64,000 nt of DNA from Ignavibacteria bacterium. Its GTDB lineage: Bacteria; Bacteroidota; Ignavibacteria; SZUA-365. The notes under the pieces are model-generated. The model did no database searches. It saw nothing but the letters and a program-made list of their open reading frames with translations, and was not told the origin of the DNA. Numbering within the stretch: the stretch's first letter is position 1; every line of letters begins with the position of its first letter. The position numbers and the translations under genes were made by a program. The stretch lies in NCBI GenBank assembly GCA_016720835.1, contig JADKJW010000005.1, forward strand, positions 186,001 to 250,000, written 5' to 3'. Positions 50,632 through 59,823 of the stretch are shown here, in pieces.

Positions 50632-52791
50632 TCAGTCAAGGAACACCCAGTTGACGCCGAAGGTGATGCCGCGGTCGGGCGCGGGGAAGAAGCGGGTCGT
50701 GATGAAGCGCGCGTTCAGCAGGTTGTGCAGGACCACGTGCAGCGTGGCGGCATCCTTGATGGTCGCGTACAGGAACAGGTCCGCGCTGACGCGATCGGTG
50801 AAGGAACGCGCGCCGCTCAGCCGCGATTCCTCCGGACCCGGCAGGGCGAAGACGCCGGTCGCGGGATCGAAACCCGTCGGGGCGAAGGACGAGCGGTACG
50901 AGAAGCGGCCCCCGGCCTTCACCTGCAGCGTGCCCTCGATGAGCGTCCCGCGGAAATAGAGGAGCGCTTCATCGTCTATTTTCGGCGCAAGAGGCGACGC
51001 TTCTCCGCTCTCGTACGAGGTCAGCGATACGGTGTTTTCGAGCGAGAATTTCCAGAGCATGACGCGCGCATGGAACGAGAGACCGAGCACGGTGAGGGTG
51101 CGTTCCGACGATGCCGGATACGTGAGATACCAGCGCGTGCCGGCAAAATCCGAGTCGGACGAAAACGTGTTGTACAGCTCGGTCATCGCGGCGGTGGAGC
51201 GATAGCTTGCGCGGAGATCCGCCTCGAGCCAGGACGCGTCGATGCGGACGCCGCCCTCCGCGATGAAGGAACGTTCGTGCGCGCGCTGCGCGGATACGGG
51301 CGTCGCATCGAGCGCCGGAGCAACGTTCCCGGTCGGCGCGAAGGGATGTCCGTACGCGAATCCGACGGTGGCGATGGAGTCGAGTCCCTCGCTGTAGTTT
51401 TCGATCAGAGACGGAATGCGCGACGTGAACGCGATTCCGAGCCAGGGCATGAAGGTACCCCGGAGGATCTCGATCGTGGCCCCTGCGCCGCTCGCGGTTT
51501 CGGATCGCTGATGATCGGCGCGGGCGAACATCGACAGACGGAAGCGGTCGTACGGCAGACGCAGCATGGCGGCGGCTGAACCGGTCAGTCCGTTCACCGA
51601 TGAGGGGAGGGCGGATCCCGGCGCGACGAACCAGCCCGCGTCCGCCCGCGCGTCGAGCTCCGCCCAGCGCAGATCCATGCGGTGCCGCAGGCGGAAGGAC
51701 ACGAGATTCCACCGGTCCGTGCGGTCCAGGGTTTCGCCGTACGCCGTATCCGGCGCCGTGCGCAGCAGCGGTTGCGCGGAATTCGTCGCCTCGCGCTTGC
51801 CGAGCTGGAAGGAGAGGGCGGCGCTGCTGACCATCGTAGAATCCCCGCCCCAGTCGAAGCTCGCCTCGGCCCGGCTGTCGTTGCGGATCGCCTGCGCGCG
51901 ATAGTGCGGATTGAGGAAGGCCGCCGTGATTTCATTGAACGCCGAATCGGCGAAGCCGGCGACGGAACGGTCGGGGAACAGCGGCAGCGCGGCGGAGAGA
52001 TCGCGCCGGATACCGCCGTTCATGAACACGATCTGGTCGGTGTACTCGTTGGAGAGCCGCAGCGTCAACAGGTCCGACACCGTGCGCCGGTACTCGGCGC
52101 GCAGGTGCCAGCGTTCGGCGCGCGTGTTTGCGAAGCGCGCGGGATCCGTCGTGGCCGTCGAGCCGACCGTGGCGCGCGTGACGCCGAGGAAAAGATTGTC
52201 GGCTGCGCCGGGATTGATCGCGAACTGCACGTCGGTGAACAGCTCGTCGTACGGCCCCTCCGCGTGACGGATGCGCGTGTACGGTCGCGGCGCATCCCAG
52301 CGTCGCGGCGTCATGTCCACGGCGGCGAGCATGCCCGATCCCGCGTGCCAGAAGCTCTGATGCATCGGATACAGCGTGATGACGGCGGCGTCCTCGGTGG
52401 CGAGCTGAGTGAGATCCGCCTGGCCGGTCAGCAGGTCGGCGGTGGACACGCCGTCGCGCAGCAGCGCGCTTTGGAAGGGCGAGCTGCCGTGGCGTCCGAG
52501 CCAGCCCGGCTGGCCGGGACTGCCGAGATCATAGAGGAAGAAACCTCCCTGCGTCGCGGCGATGTCGCCCGCATGACGGTAGTCCATGAAGGCGAGCGTG
52601 TCGGGCCGCAGCAGGATCGATGCGGGAGAATCGTCCGCACGAAGCGCAGGCGCGGTCGCCGTCGCCGAGGCGGAGTCGGCGCGTGATTCGGAAGGCACTG
52701 GAGCGGCCGCGCTGTCCGTCTGCGCGCGCAACGCGGGGATGACGGTGCAGAGCGCGGCGGCGAGGAGAATGACGCGGAACGGCGTGTTCAT
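50632..52791 (-). CDS. TonB-dependent receptor-like outer-membrane protein
   Basis: 719 aa with signal peptide ending PALRAQ, a low-complexity Ala/Ser/Pro linker, a plug-like segment (about 65-140: SPFQSALLRDGVSTADLLTG, AVITLYP) and a long strand-rich barrel ending RGITFGVNWVFLD. No TonB box or CarboxypepD region is obvious and no SusD partner follows, so the ligand is unknown. It is the last gene of the minus-strand envelope operon; its ATG overlaps the preceding stop (ATGA at 52788-52791). Confidence 0.78.
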   Translation of the reverse strand: MNTPFRVILLAAALCTVIPALRAQTDSAAAPVPSESRADSASATATAPALRADDSPASILLRPDTLAFMDYRHAGDIAATQGGFFLYDLGSPGQPGWLGRHGSSPFQSALLRDGVSTADLLTGQADLTQLATEDAAVITLYPMHQSFWHAGSGMLAAVDMTPRRWDAPRPYTRIRHAEGPYDELFTDVQFAINPGAADNLFLGVTRATVGSTATTDPARFANTRAERWHLRAEYRRTVSDLLTLRLSNEYTDQIVFMNGGIRRDLSAALPLFPDRSVAGFADSAFNEITAAFLNPHYRAQAIRNDSRAEASFDWGGDSTMVSSAALSFQLGKREATNSAQPLLRTAPDTAYGETLDRTDRWNLVSFRLRHRMDLRWAELDARADAGWFVAPGSALPSSVNGLTGSAAAMLRLPYDRFRLSMFARADHQRSETASGAGATIEILRGTFMPWLGIAFTSRIPSLIENYSEGLDSIATVGFAYGHPFAPTGNVAPALDATPVSAQRAHERSFIAEGGVRIDASWLEADLRASYRSTAAMTELYNTFSSDSDFAGTRWYLTYPASSERTLTVLGLSFHARVMLWKFSLENTVSLTSYESGEASPLAPKIDDEALLYFRGTLIEGTLQVKAGGRFSYRSSFAPTGFDPATGVFALPGPEESRLSGARSFTDRVSADLFLYATIKDAATLHVVLHNLLNARFITTRFFPAPDRGITFGVNWVFLD

Positions 52792-53774
52792 CGCGCTGTC
52801 CTCCGGCGTCCGCGCATTCTGTTGCGCACCCGTTCGATGGTTCTGACGAGCGCGGAACGATAGAATGTCGCCGTGCAGAACGGGAGCGCATCGCCTCCGA
52901 AGCTGCGTTTGAAATCCGTGACGCCGGGCGTGTTGGCGCCCATGAAATCGAAACGGCGCATCGAGCGGGCGGACGCCTCGCGGAGGATGCGCGCGACGAG
53001 CCAGTGCGACCCCGCGATGTCGCGATGCGCGAGGTCCGCCCCCGCGAGCCAGTCGAAAAGGACATCACCGTCCGGAATAACGACGCGCGCGGCGATGGCG
53101 CCGCCCGCGGGCAGCGAGGCGCCGTAGCATTCCGCGAGGCCTTCCTCGCGCAGCAGGCGCAGCCAGGCGCGCAGCGTGTCGCCCGGAATCGGCGGAGACA
53201 GGGCGTGACGCGCGTAGCTCTGCTGATGCAGCGCGAGCAGCACCCCCTCGTCGTCGATCGCGTGCAGCACGAGGCGCTGCTCCTCCGCGCGGCGGATCTT
53301 GCGGCGCAGCGACTGGCTGAAGCGCCGCCATGCGTCGTCGGCGTCCGAAATATCCACCACGAGGCTTTCCTGCGCGAGCGCTCTCCAGCGCGGGCGCGCG
53401 TCGAACAGGTCGGGCGGAAACGCGGGCGGACCGAGCAGCGCGGCAAAGTGGCAGTGCCGTTCCACGGCGGCGAGGCCCGTCGCGATCGCGTCGGCAGGCG
53501 CGTCCGGTCCCATCACGAGCCCGTTGTACAGCGAGATCGGCGGGGGAGGAACGACGCGCAGCGGCCCGCGTTTCCGCGTGAGCACCGGGATGCCGACGAC
53601 GGGACCGTCGGGCCCGTGGACGACGGCGACATCGGTCGTGGTCCCGAACACGTCGGCGAGAATGCCGAGCCAGGTGCGCGAGGCGAAGACGCGCCCGTGT
53701 TGATGGACACGAACGAGGTCGTCCCATTCCGGCACGTCGGCGAGCGGCGCGATATGGGCGCGAAACCCGGCCAT
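52788..53774 (-). CDS. FemAB/GNAT-like acyltransferase (BioF2-like, Acetyltransf_6)
   Basis: 328 aa with two GNAT-like halves: WDDLVRVHQHGRVFASRTWL near the N terminus and FSQSLRRKIRRAEEQ, GAIAARVVIPDGDVLFDWLAG, HWLVARILREA, FDFMGANTPGVTDFKRSFGG in the second half, the usual pattern of FemAB-like enzymes. The family transfers amino-acyl or acyl groups to wall or lipid precursors. The donor and acceptor here are unknown. Part of the envelope operon with an L,D-transpeptidase, so a wall-modifying role is plausible. Confidence 0.82.
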   Translation of the reverse strand: MAGFRAHIAPLADVPEWDDLVRVHQHGRVFASRTWLGILADVFGTTTDVAVVHGPDGPVVGIPVLTRKRGPLRVVPPPPISLYNGLVMGPDAPADAIATGLAAVERHCHFAALLGPPAFPPDLFDARPRWRALAQESLVVDISDADDAWRRFSQSLRRKIRRAEEQRLVLHAIDDEGVLLALHQQSYARHALSPPIPGDTLRAWLRLLREEGLAECYGASLPAGGAIAARVVIPDGDVLFDWLAGADLAHRDIAGSHWLVARILREASARSMRRFDFMGANTPGVTDFKRSFGGDALPFCTATFYRSALVRTIERVRNRMRGRRRTAR

Positions 53775-53781
53775 CGCGGCG

Positions 53782-54663
53782 TCAGAGGGACCGGTCGATG
53801 GTGGTGCGCGTGATGTACGCCGTGATCGTGTAGAGGAATTCCATGCCCGACGCCATCTGATTCCCCACGCCCTCGCGCTGCCGCGTGCGGCCGATGAGCT
53901 GGCGGTTCATTTCCGACAGTGCGGTCCGCTGTTTCGGTTCGAGCATCAGCGCCCAGACCTGGGACACTTCGAAGGTGCGGTACAGGCCGTTGAGGAAGCG
54001 GTCCTCGTCCGTCTGGGCCGACCCGGCGCCCTCGGCGTACACCTGCCCCACCTGTTCGAGATGTCCCGCGAAAAACTGCTCGCGGTCCATGTCCTCGATG
54101 ATGGCCCTGACCATGCCATACACGTTGTTGGCCGCCACGGCGACGATGGCGATGCCCTGCGCGCCGCCCTGCATCTTGCGCGTGATCGCGGCATCCATCG
54201 AATCGACGGCTTTCATTCTCGCCTCGTTGCCCGCGTAGCGCATGGAATACAAGATCTTGTACATCGCGTGCATGCCCAGGGTGCCGTTGAGGATTTTCCC
54301 GGCCTTGCCTTTTCTTGTCGAGTCCTCGCGGATGAAATTGCGTTCTTCCGCGTCGATCATGGCGCTGAACTCGCCCTTCGGGTCCCATGCCCGCGCCAGC
54401 GCGGCGAGCGCCTTGAACGTCGCGTAACTCGCGTTGGCGATGCGGTCGGCATCCGACGTATCCTTCGAGGCCTTCACCGTGGTGGCCACCTTGTCGAGCG
54501 TGCCGAGCAGGCGCTTTTTCAGCTGCCGGGTTTTGACCGTGTCGACAGCGCCCGCACCCGTGGTCACCTGCGCGTTCGCGGGTGGCGTGTTGTCCTGCGT
54601 CCGGCCGCAGGACGGCAGCATGCAGAGAAGAACGGTGACGGCGATCAGGGAAGGTCGGAGCAT
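53782..54663 (-). CDS. Helical lipoprotein of unknown family
   Basis: 293 aa with lipobox-like LPSC near residue 19 and a Thr/Ala/Pro linker, then an all-helical domain (KKRLLGTLDKVATTVKAS ... NNVYGMVRAIIEDMDREQFF ... MNRQLIGRTRQREGVGNQM). No known family recognised. It lies between another lipoprotein gene and a FemAB-like gene in the envelope operon (spacers of 12 and 7 bases), so it is likely anchored to the outer membrane and acts with them. Confidence 0.78.
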   Translation of the reverse strand: MLRPSLIAVTVLLCMLPSCGRTQDNTPPANAQVTTGAGAVDTVKTRQLKKRLLGTLDKVATTVKASKDTSDADRIANASYATFKALAALARAWDPKGEFSAMIDAEERNFIREDSTRKGKAGKILNGTLGMHAMYKILYSMRYAGNEARMKAVDSMDAAITRKMQGGAQGIAIVAVAANNVYGMVRAIIEDMDREQFFAGHLEQVGQVYAEGAGSAQTDEDRFLNGLYRTFEVSQVWALMLEPKQRTALSEMNRQLIGRTRQREGVGNQMASGMEFLYTITAYITRTTIDRSL

Positions 54664-54675
54664 GAGTGGTCCTGG

Positions 54676-55695
54676 TCAGGATGGGAGCGTGAGGGATTCG
54701 ACAATGCGCGCGATGATGGCGGCATAGCGGGCGTAGCCGCCCGCCGATTCAAGGACCGCGCCGTAGACGCGGATCAGGCGTCCGTTGCGGCGGTCGAACA
54801 GGGTGAACAGCGTGCCGACGGCGTGCGCGGCATCCGGGCTGTGCGCCTCCTCCTTCTTGATCAGCTGCACGTCCGCGCCGCTGGTGTCGGCGATAGGGAG
54901 CGATTCAGAGGGAAGAACGGGCGCGCTCCAGATCCGGAGCGAGACCTCTTTTTCATTCGTCGAAGGGTTGAGGTAGCCGAGTTCGACGCCCGTCTGCGCG
55001 CTGGGTTCGCCCGGGACGCGGAAGCTGCGGGCGTCGTCGACGTCCCAGGTCACGGGATACAGGAACGCGACGTTGACGCCCGCGGAGGAAAAATGCGACA
55101 GTCCCTCGTCGCGGACCAGCGAGGTGAACTTCCGTTCCTGCTGCCACCACGAGCGGTCGAAATCGCCGCTCTCGCCGAACGGCACCTTCCATGCGCCCCG
55201 TTCGCGGACAAGGAAGAACGACCCCACACTCTCGAGCTGTTTGGAGGGGACATCCACGACGATGGACGCGGTGACGATCGCGTGCGCGGTGTCGCGCACG
55301 TCGATATCGAGAATGTCGATCCTCGAGAAGGAGTAGAAGAAGGGGGCCCGGGCCTGCGCGCGTTGCGTTTCAAACCATGCGGCGAAGGACGCGCCGGAGG
55401 TGACTCCCATGGCGCGGAGCTTCTTCACGGACAGCACGGACAGGAGGGGGTACAGTTCCGCGGTCCGGCCCTGCGTTCCGAAATCCTTCATCCACCGGGA
55501 AAACGTCTGCTGGGCTTCGCGGTACAGAATCTGATCCTTCGGCATCGTGTTCGGCGTGCCGAGTTCTTCCGCCGCGATGTCGCGCTTGCTTCCGCAGCCG
55601 CCCGAGGACAGTCCGAGCCCCGAGGCGAGCGCGAGGAACAGGAACGCGGCGCGCGCGATGCGGTGACGACTTCGGGAGGAGTGCTGTGGTGCCAT
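54676..55695 (-). CDS. Lipoprotein of unknown family
   Basis: 339 aa with signal sequence and lipobox SSGGC (Cys near 34). The mature part is mixed alpha/beta: an NTF2-like or Sam-domain-like front (LYREAQQTFSRWMKDFG, IDILDIDVRDTAHAIVTASI, RGAWKVPFGESGDF) and a PsbP/MOG1-like back (FLYPVTWDVDDARSF ... VGTLFTLFDRRNGRLIRVYG, ARYAAIIARIVESL). The back half resembles proteins that begin with a stress-type beta sheet, but I do not assign it. It is the second gene of the envelope operon, 6 bases after the L,D-transpeptidase. Confidence 0.78.
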   Translation of the reverse strand: MAPQHSSRSRHRIARAAFLFLALASGLGLSSGGCGSKRDIAAEELGTPNTMPKDQILYREAQQTFSRWMKDFGTQGRTAELYPLLSVLSVKKLRAMGVTSGASFAAWFETQRAQARAPFFYSFSRIDILDIDVRDTAHAIVTASIVVDVPSKQLESVGSFFLVRERGAWKVPFGESGDFDRSWWQQERKFTSLVRDEGLSHFSSAGVNVAFLYPVTWDVDDARSFRVPGEPSAQTGVELGYLNPSTNEKEVSLRIWSAPVLPSESLPIADTSGADVQLIKKEEAHSPDAAHAVGTLFTLFDRRNGRLIRVYGAVLESAGGYARYAAIIARIVESLTLPS

Positions 55696-55701
55696 GCGGA
55701 A

Positions 55702-56655
55702 TCAGGGGAGAATCGACGGTTCGTAGCGGACGGCGTCCACGGCATCCTTCCTCGATGCGCTCGATGGAACGGCCGCGGTGTTGCCCGCGGTGCGCACGCG
55801 CGCGGCCGCCGCGAAGGACGCATAGGTCGGCGGGATGCGTTGCTGGAGCGGGACGCGCGACGCGTCGCCGACCGGGATCCCGGAGTGCCCGATCCTGTTC
55901 CGGTCAAGGACCGGCTGCGGATACGTGTGATACAGGCGCGACCCGTCGTACAGATCCTGCAGACGGCGGGCATGGATGCCTTCCGCCTCGGCGCGCGAGA
56001 TCGTGGTATCGCCCGTGCTCGCGCTGTCCGCGGCGAATGCCAGGGTTCGCGCGTAACCGGTCTTGCGCACGAAGACCGGCGTGCCGACGGCGATCGTGCG
56101 GAACAGCTCCTGCGCGTCCGCCTCCGCGACCCGGATGCATCCGTGCGAGGAGGGCCGTTTCCCGAGGTGCCGGTAGTAGCCGCGTCCCGCGAGGGAGTGG
56201 AAACCGACGCCCCAGTTGAAGCCCAGCCAGTTGAACACTTTCGTGGAATCGAACTGCAGGGAGTACAGCCACTCGATGCGGTTTTGCACGAGGAAGATGC
56301 CCTCCCGTGTTTCGATGCCCTTGCTCAACGCGGGATTGCCGGTGGATATCGGGATGATGCGCTCGCGTCCGTCGCGCGAGTGCACGACGAGGAGCTGGCT
56401 GTCGAGCCGGACCTCGAGAAATTCCGATGCCGCCGTGTAGACGGTATCCTTCATGTATCCGATCGACGAGAGGAAGGTGCTCGATGCGGTGCGATCGGAG
56501 TCCCGCTGAGTGGGAGACCCCTGCTGCCCGCCGGAAAGCCACGGCCAAGCTCCCGCGACGAGCGCGACGGCGGCAAGGCACACGAGCGCTGCGGCGGCTC
56601 TGCCGCGGCGCTGACGTTCCCGGTACACGATATGGAGATGCTCGATGTCTGGCAT
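55702..56655 (-). CDS. L,D-transpeptidase (YkuD/ErfK family)
   Basis: 317 aa from ATG 56655. One membrane anchor (ALVCLAAVALVAGAWPWL), then the YkuD domain about 75-210: LEVRLDSQLLVVHSRDG, TGNPALSKGIETREGIF, and the active site GFHSLAG ... SSHGCIRVAEADAQELF with catalytic Cys and His. It forms 3-3 crosslinks in peptidoglycan or attaches proteins to it. A low-complexity tail follows. A TTG three codons upstream is also possible. It is the first gene of a five-gene operon. Confidence 0.92.
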   Translation of the reverse strand: MPDIEHLHIVYRERQRRGRAAAALVCLAAVALVAGAWPWLSGGQQGSPTQRDSDRTASSTFLSSIGYMKDTVYTAASEFLEVRLDSQLLVVHSRDGRERIIPISTGNPALSKGIETREGIFLVQNRIEWLYSLQFDSTKVFNWLGFNWGVGFHSLAGRGYYRHLGKRPSSHGCIRVAEADAQELFRTIAVGTPVFVRKTGYARTLAFAADSASTGDTTISRAEAEGIHARRLQDLYDGSRLYHTYPQPVLDRNRIGHSGIPVGDASRVPLQQRIPPTYASFAAAARVRTAGNTAAVPSSASRKDAVDAVRYEPSILP

Positions 56656-56668
56656 GCGGGGCAAACTG

Positions 56669-56676
56669 CAAATCTA
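56669..56676 (-). promoter_or_regulatory. Candidate -7 element TAGATTTG for the envelope operon
   Basis: An exact TAnnTTTG match 13 bases before ATG 56655, implying an almost leaderless mRNA. No TTG at the standard distance. Confidence 0.4.
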
Positions 56677-56773
56677 GGAAAAAAATGGAAACGAATATGC
56701 GTCGTTCCGTGTCACCATGCGCAATCCGGCGGTTTCCGGACACCGATCCACAACGCCATGCGCCATGGTCTCC

Positions 56774-56804
56774 TTGCATTTCTGGCCCCTTTCCCGTACT
56801 TTAG
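56774..56804 (+). promoter_or_regulatory. Bacteroidota-type promoter for efp
   Basis: TTG at 56774, 20-base spacer, TACTTTAG at 56797, 39 bases before the ATG. Confidence 0.6.
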
Positions 56805-56843
56805 CGAAGATAATTAGTGTTTTTACGAATTTTACCGAGTCCT

Positions 56844-57407
56844 ATGGGTTCCACGACAGATTTTCGCAATGGATTGATCATCCGCTTCAATGGCGACCTG
56901 CATCAGATCGTCGAATGGCGTCATCACAAGCCCGGCAAGGGCGGCGCCATGGTGCAGACGAAGTTGAGAAACATGCGCACCGGTTCGACGTTCGAGAACC
57001 GTTTTCGTCCCGGCGAGAGCGTGGACGTCGTCCGCGTGGAACGTCGCCGCTTCCAGTATCTCTATCCTGAAGGAGAGGACCTCTGCTTCATGGATCAGGA
57101 GTCCTTCGAGCAGATTCATGTCCCGGGCAGTCTCTTCGGCGATTCGGTGCGTTTCCTCAAGGAAGGCGAGATCTGCGAAATCGCCCTCGACGGCGAAGCG
57201 GTGATTGAAGGCGATCTCCCGATCACCGTCGAGCTGGAAGTGACCGAGACGGAGCCCGGTCTGCGGGGCGACACGGCCACCGGCGGCACGAAGCGCGCGA
57301 CGGTGTCGACCGGCGCCATCGTCAACGTTCCGCTCTTCATCGAACAGGGCACCATTCTCAAGATCGACACGCGCACCGGCGCGTATCTCGAACGCGTCAA
57401 CAAGTGA
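56844..57407 (+). CDS. efp: Translation elongation factor P
   Basis: 187 aa from ATG 56844. KOW-like domain 1 with the modified-lysine loop HHKPGKGGA (Lys32), then two OB domains (SGS: EICEIALDGEAVIEGDLP ... GAIVNVPLFIEQGTILKIDT), ending LERVNK. It rescues ribosomes stalled at polyproline. The open frame nine codons upstream is not conserved. The modification pathway is unknown; no epmA/epmB is in the window. It leads the efp-accB-accC cluster, a common order in bacteria. Confidence 0.97.
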   Translation: MGSTTDFRNGLIIRFNGDLHQIVEWRHHKPGKGGAMVQTKLRNMRTGSTFENRFRPGESVDVVRVERRRFQYLYPEGEDLCFMDQESFEQIHVPGSLFGDSVRFLKEGEICEIALDGEAVIEGDLPITVELEVTETEPGLRGDTATGGTKRATVSTGAIVNVPLFIEQGTILKIDTRTGAYLERVNK

Positions 57408-57465
57408 CGCGCGATCTTCCCACGCACCTTTCCACGAGTTCATCCACTCACTCACCGGTGCCCCC

Positions 57466-57939
57466 ATGGATCTTCAGTATCTGAGAAAACTCCTGAAGCT
57501 CGTCAACGAAACGAACGTGGACGAAATCGAAATCGAGGAAGGCGGCACGCGCATCCGCGTGACCCGCGCGCGCGCCGCGGCCGCGTCGCAGCACGTGATG
57601 TACGCCCCGATGCCGGAGGCGCACCCCGCGCACGCGCATATCACCGCGCCGGCGACGACCGAAGCGCCCGCGCCGGCCGCCGCGGCGGACGACACGAAGA
57701 CGTTCACCGTCACGTCGCCCATCGTCGGCACCTTCTATCGCGCGCCGGCTCCCGACGCGGAATCGTACGTGCAGGTGGGCCAGACCATCGCCGCCGGCAG
57801 CACGGTCTGCATCATCGAGGCGATGAAGATCATGAACGAGATCGAGAGCGACCGCGGCGGAAAGGTGATCCGCATCCTCGCCGAAAACGGTCAGCCCGTC
57901 GAGTACAACCAGCCGCTCTTCGTCCTTGAGATCGCCTGA
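57466..57939 (+). CDS. accB: Biotin carboxyl carrier protein of acetyl-CoA carboxylase
   Basis: 157 aa: N-terminal helix (LRKLLKLVNETNVDEIEIEE), an Ala/Pro linker (60-78), and a biotinyl domain with the biotinylated Lys in CIIEAMKIMNEIESD. It carries CO2 from biotin carboxylase to the carboxyltransferase for malonyl-CoA synthesis. 54 bases before accC and 58 after efp, so probably co-transcribed. Confidence 0.96.
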   Translation: MDLQYLRKLLKLVNETNVDEIEIEEGGTRIRVTRARAAAASQHVMYAPMPEAHPAHAHITAPATTEAPAPAAAADDTKTFTVTSPIVGTFYRAPAPDAESYVQVGQTIAAGSTVCIIEAMKIMNEIESDRGGKVIRILAENGQPVEYNQPLFVLEIA

Positions 57940-57993
57940 CCAGCCGGCCGGACGCATGACACAGAACGCGTACACTGATCAGGGAGGGGCGGC

Positions 57994-59331
57994 GTGTTTT
58001 CCAAGATCCTGATCGCCAACCGCGGAGAAATCGCCCTTCGCATCATTCGATCCTGCCGCGAGATGGGGATCAAGACCGTCGCCGTGTATTCGACGGCGGA
58101 TGAGGATTCGCTGCATGTGCGCTTCGCCGACGAGGCCGTGTGCATCGGACCGCCCGCGTCGCGCGACAGCTACCTCAACATCCCGCGCGTCATCGCCGCT
58201 GCCGAGATCACCGGCGCCGAAGCCATTCATCCGGGCTACGGCTTCCTCGCGGAGAACGCGAGCTTCTCGGAGATCTGCGCCGATTCGGGGCTGAAGTTCA
58301 TCGGGCCGCGGCCGGAGATGATCTCGTCCATGGGCAACAAGTCGCTCGCCAAGGACACGGTCAAGCGGGCGAATGTCCCGACGGTGCCGGGCAGCGACGG
58401 CGTCGTGGAGACGCTCGAGGACGCCGTGGCCGTCGTCACGGACATCCCGTTCCCTGTCATCATCAAGGCGTCCGCGGGCGGCGGCGGCAAGGGCATGCGC
58501 ATCGTCCGCGATCACGAGGGCTTCGAGAAGGCCTTCATGATGGCGAAGGCGGAGGCCGAGAAATCCTTCGGCAACGGCGATCTGTACATCGAGAAGTACA
58601 TCGAGAATCCCCGGCACATCGAAATCCAGATTCTGGGCGACCAGCATGGCAACATCGTGCACCTCGGCGAGCGCGACTGCAGCATCCAGCGCCGGCATCA
58701 GAAGCTGATCGAGGAATCGCCTTCGCCCGCGGTGGACGACGCCCTGCGCGCGCGCTTCGGCGACGCGGCGGTCGCCGCCGCGCGGAGCATCAACTACGAG
58801 GGCGCGGGCACCATCGAATTCCTGCTCGACGCGAGCGGGCATTTCTACTTCATGGAGATGAACACCCGCGTGCAGGTGGAGCATCCCGTCACCGAGCAGG
58901 TGACCGGCGTCGACATCGTGCGCGAGCAGATCCGCATCGCCGCGGGCGAATCGATCGCCGACATCGTCCTCGTGCCGAACGGGCATTCGATCGAGTGCCG
59001 CATCAACGCGGAGGATCCCGAGAAGGACTTCCGCCCCTCGCCGGGCACCATCCTCAGCTGGCATCAGCCGAGCGGGTTCGGGGTGCGCGTCGAATCGCAC
59101 GCGTACCAGGGGTACACGATTCCGTCGCACTACGATTCGATGATCGCGAAGCTCATCGTACACGCCCGCACGCGCGACGAGGCCATCGCCCGCATGTCGA
59201 GCGCGCTCGAGGAGTTCATCATCGAGGGCGTCAAGACCACGATCCCCTTTCAGGCGAAAGTCATGCGCAGCGAGGCGTTCCGCAGCGGCGTGTTCGACAC
59301 CCATTTTCTGGAGACCTTCGACTTCCGTTGA
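57994..59331 (+). CDS. accC: Biotin carboxylase of acetyl-CoA carboxylase
   Basis: 445 aa from GTG 57994 after GGGAGG. Carbamoyl-phosphate-synthase-like ATP-grasp fold: KILIANRGEIALRIIRSCRE, HPGYGFLAENA, glycine-rich loop KASAGGGGKGMRIV, FMEMNTRVQVEHPVTE (catalytic Arg/Glu) and GHSIECRINAEDP. It carboxylates biotin on AccB with ATP and bicarbonate. Ends EGVKTTIPF ... HFLETFDFR, as in most bacteria. Confidence 0.97.
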   Translation: MFSKILIANRGEIALRIIRSCREMGIKTVAVYSTADEDSLHVRFADEAVCIGPPASRDSYLNIPRVIAAAEITGAEAIHPGYGFLAENASFSEICADSGLKFIGPRPEMISSMGNKSLAKDTVKRANVPTVPGSDGVVETLEDAVAVVTDIPFPVIIKASAGGGGKGMRIVRDHEGFEKAFMMAKAEAEKSFGNGDLYIEKYIENPRHIEIQILGDQHGNIVHLGERDCSIQRRHQKLIEESPSPAVDDALRARFGDAAVAAARSINYEGAGTIEFLLDASGHFYFMEMNTRVQVEHPVTEQVTGVDIVREQIRIAAGESIADIVLVPNGHSIECRINAEDPEKDFRPSPGTILSWHQPSGFGVRVESHAYQGYTIPSHYDSMIAKLIVHARTRDEAIARMSSALEEFIIEGVKTTIPFQAKVMRSEAFRSGVFDTHFLETFDFR

Positions 59332-59375
59332 CATCCCCTTTGTTTCCCATCACGCATACAGCACAGGAGCACATC

Positions 59376-59753
59376 ATGGTATTCCCAGAGGATCTCAAGT
59401 ACACGGACACCCACGAATGGATCAAGGTCGACGGCGCGAGCGCGACGGTCGGCATCACCGCGTTCGCCGCGGGCGAGCTGGGCGATGTGGTCTTCGTCGA
59501 CATTCCCGAGATGAAAGCCGTCGCGCTCGGCGACAACTTCGGATCCATCGAAGCGGTGAAGACCGTTTCCGACCTCGTCGCGCCGGTGGCGGGGACGATC
59601 ACGGAAGTCAATCCCGACCTCGAGGGGACGCCGGAAATTGTGAACACCGACCCGTACGGCAAGGGCTGGATGATCCGCATGACCATCGCGAATCCCGCGG
59701 ACGTGGACGCCTTGATGGACGCCGCGCAGTACAAAGCCCTCATCGGCAAATAA
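59376..59753 (+). CDS. gcvH: Glycine cleavage system H protein
   Basis: 125 aa, single lipoyl domain: THEWIKVDGASATVGITAFA, GELGDVVFVDIPE and the lipoylated Lys in GSIEAVKTVSDL. It shuttles the methylamine of glycine between P, T and L proteins. SD AGGAG nine bases before ATG. P, T and L genes are not in the window. Followed by a strong terminator. Confidence 0.96.
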   Translation: MVFPEDLKYTDTHEWIKVDGASATVGITAFAAGELGDVVFVDIPEMKAVALGDNFGSIEAVKTVSDLVAPVAGTITEVNPDLEGTPEIVNTDPYGKGWMIRMTIANPADVDALMDAAQYKALIGK

Positions 59754-59773
59754 GACTCCAACGCAACGCACGT

Positions 59774-59806
59774 CGGGGCGGGGAAGACGGTTCCCGCCCC
59801 GGCGTT
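59774..59806 (+). terminator. Intrinsic terminator after gcvH
   Basis: Stem CGGGGCGGG(G)AA/TTCCCGCCCCG with a 5-base loop, followed by GCGTTTTC. It lies 20 bases after the stop codon and 18 before guaA. Confidence 0.8.
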
Positions 59807-59823
59807 TTCACTCCGGGACTGCC

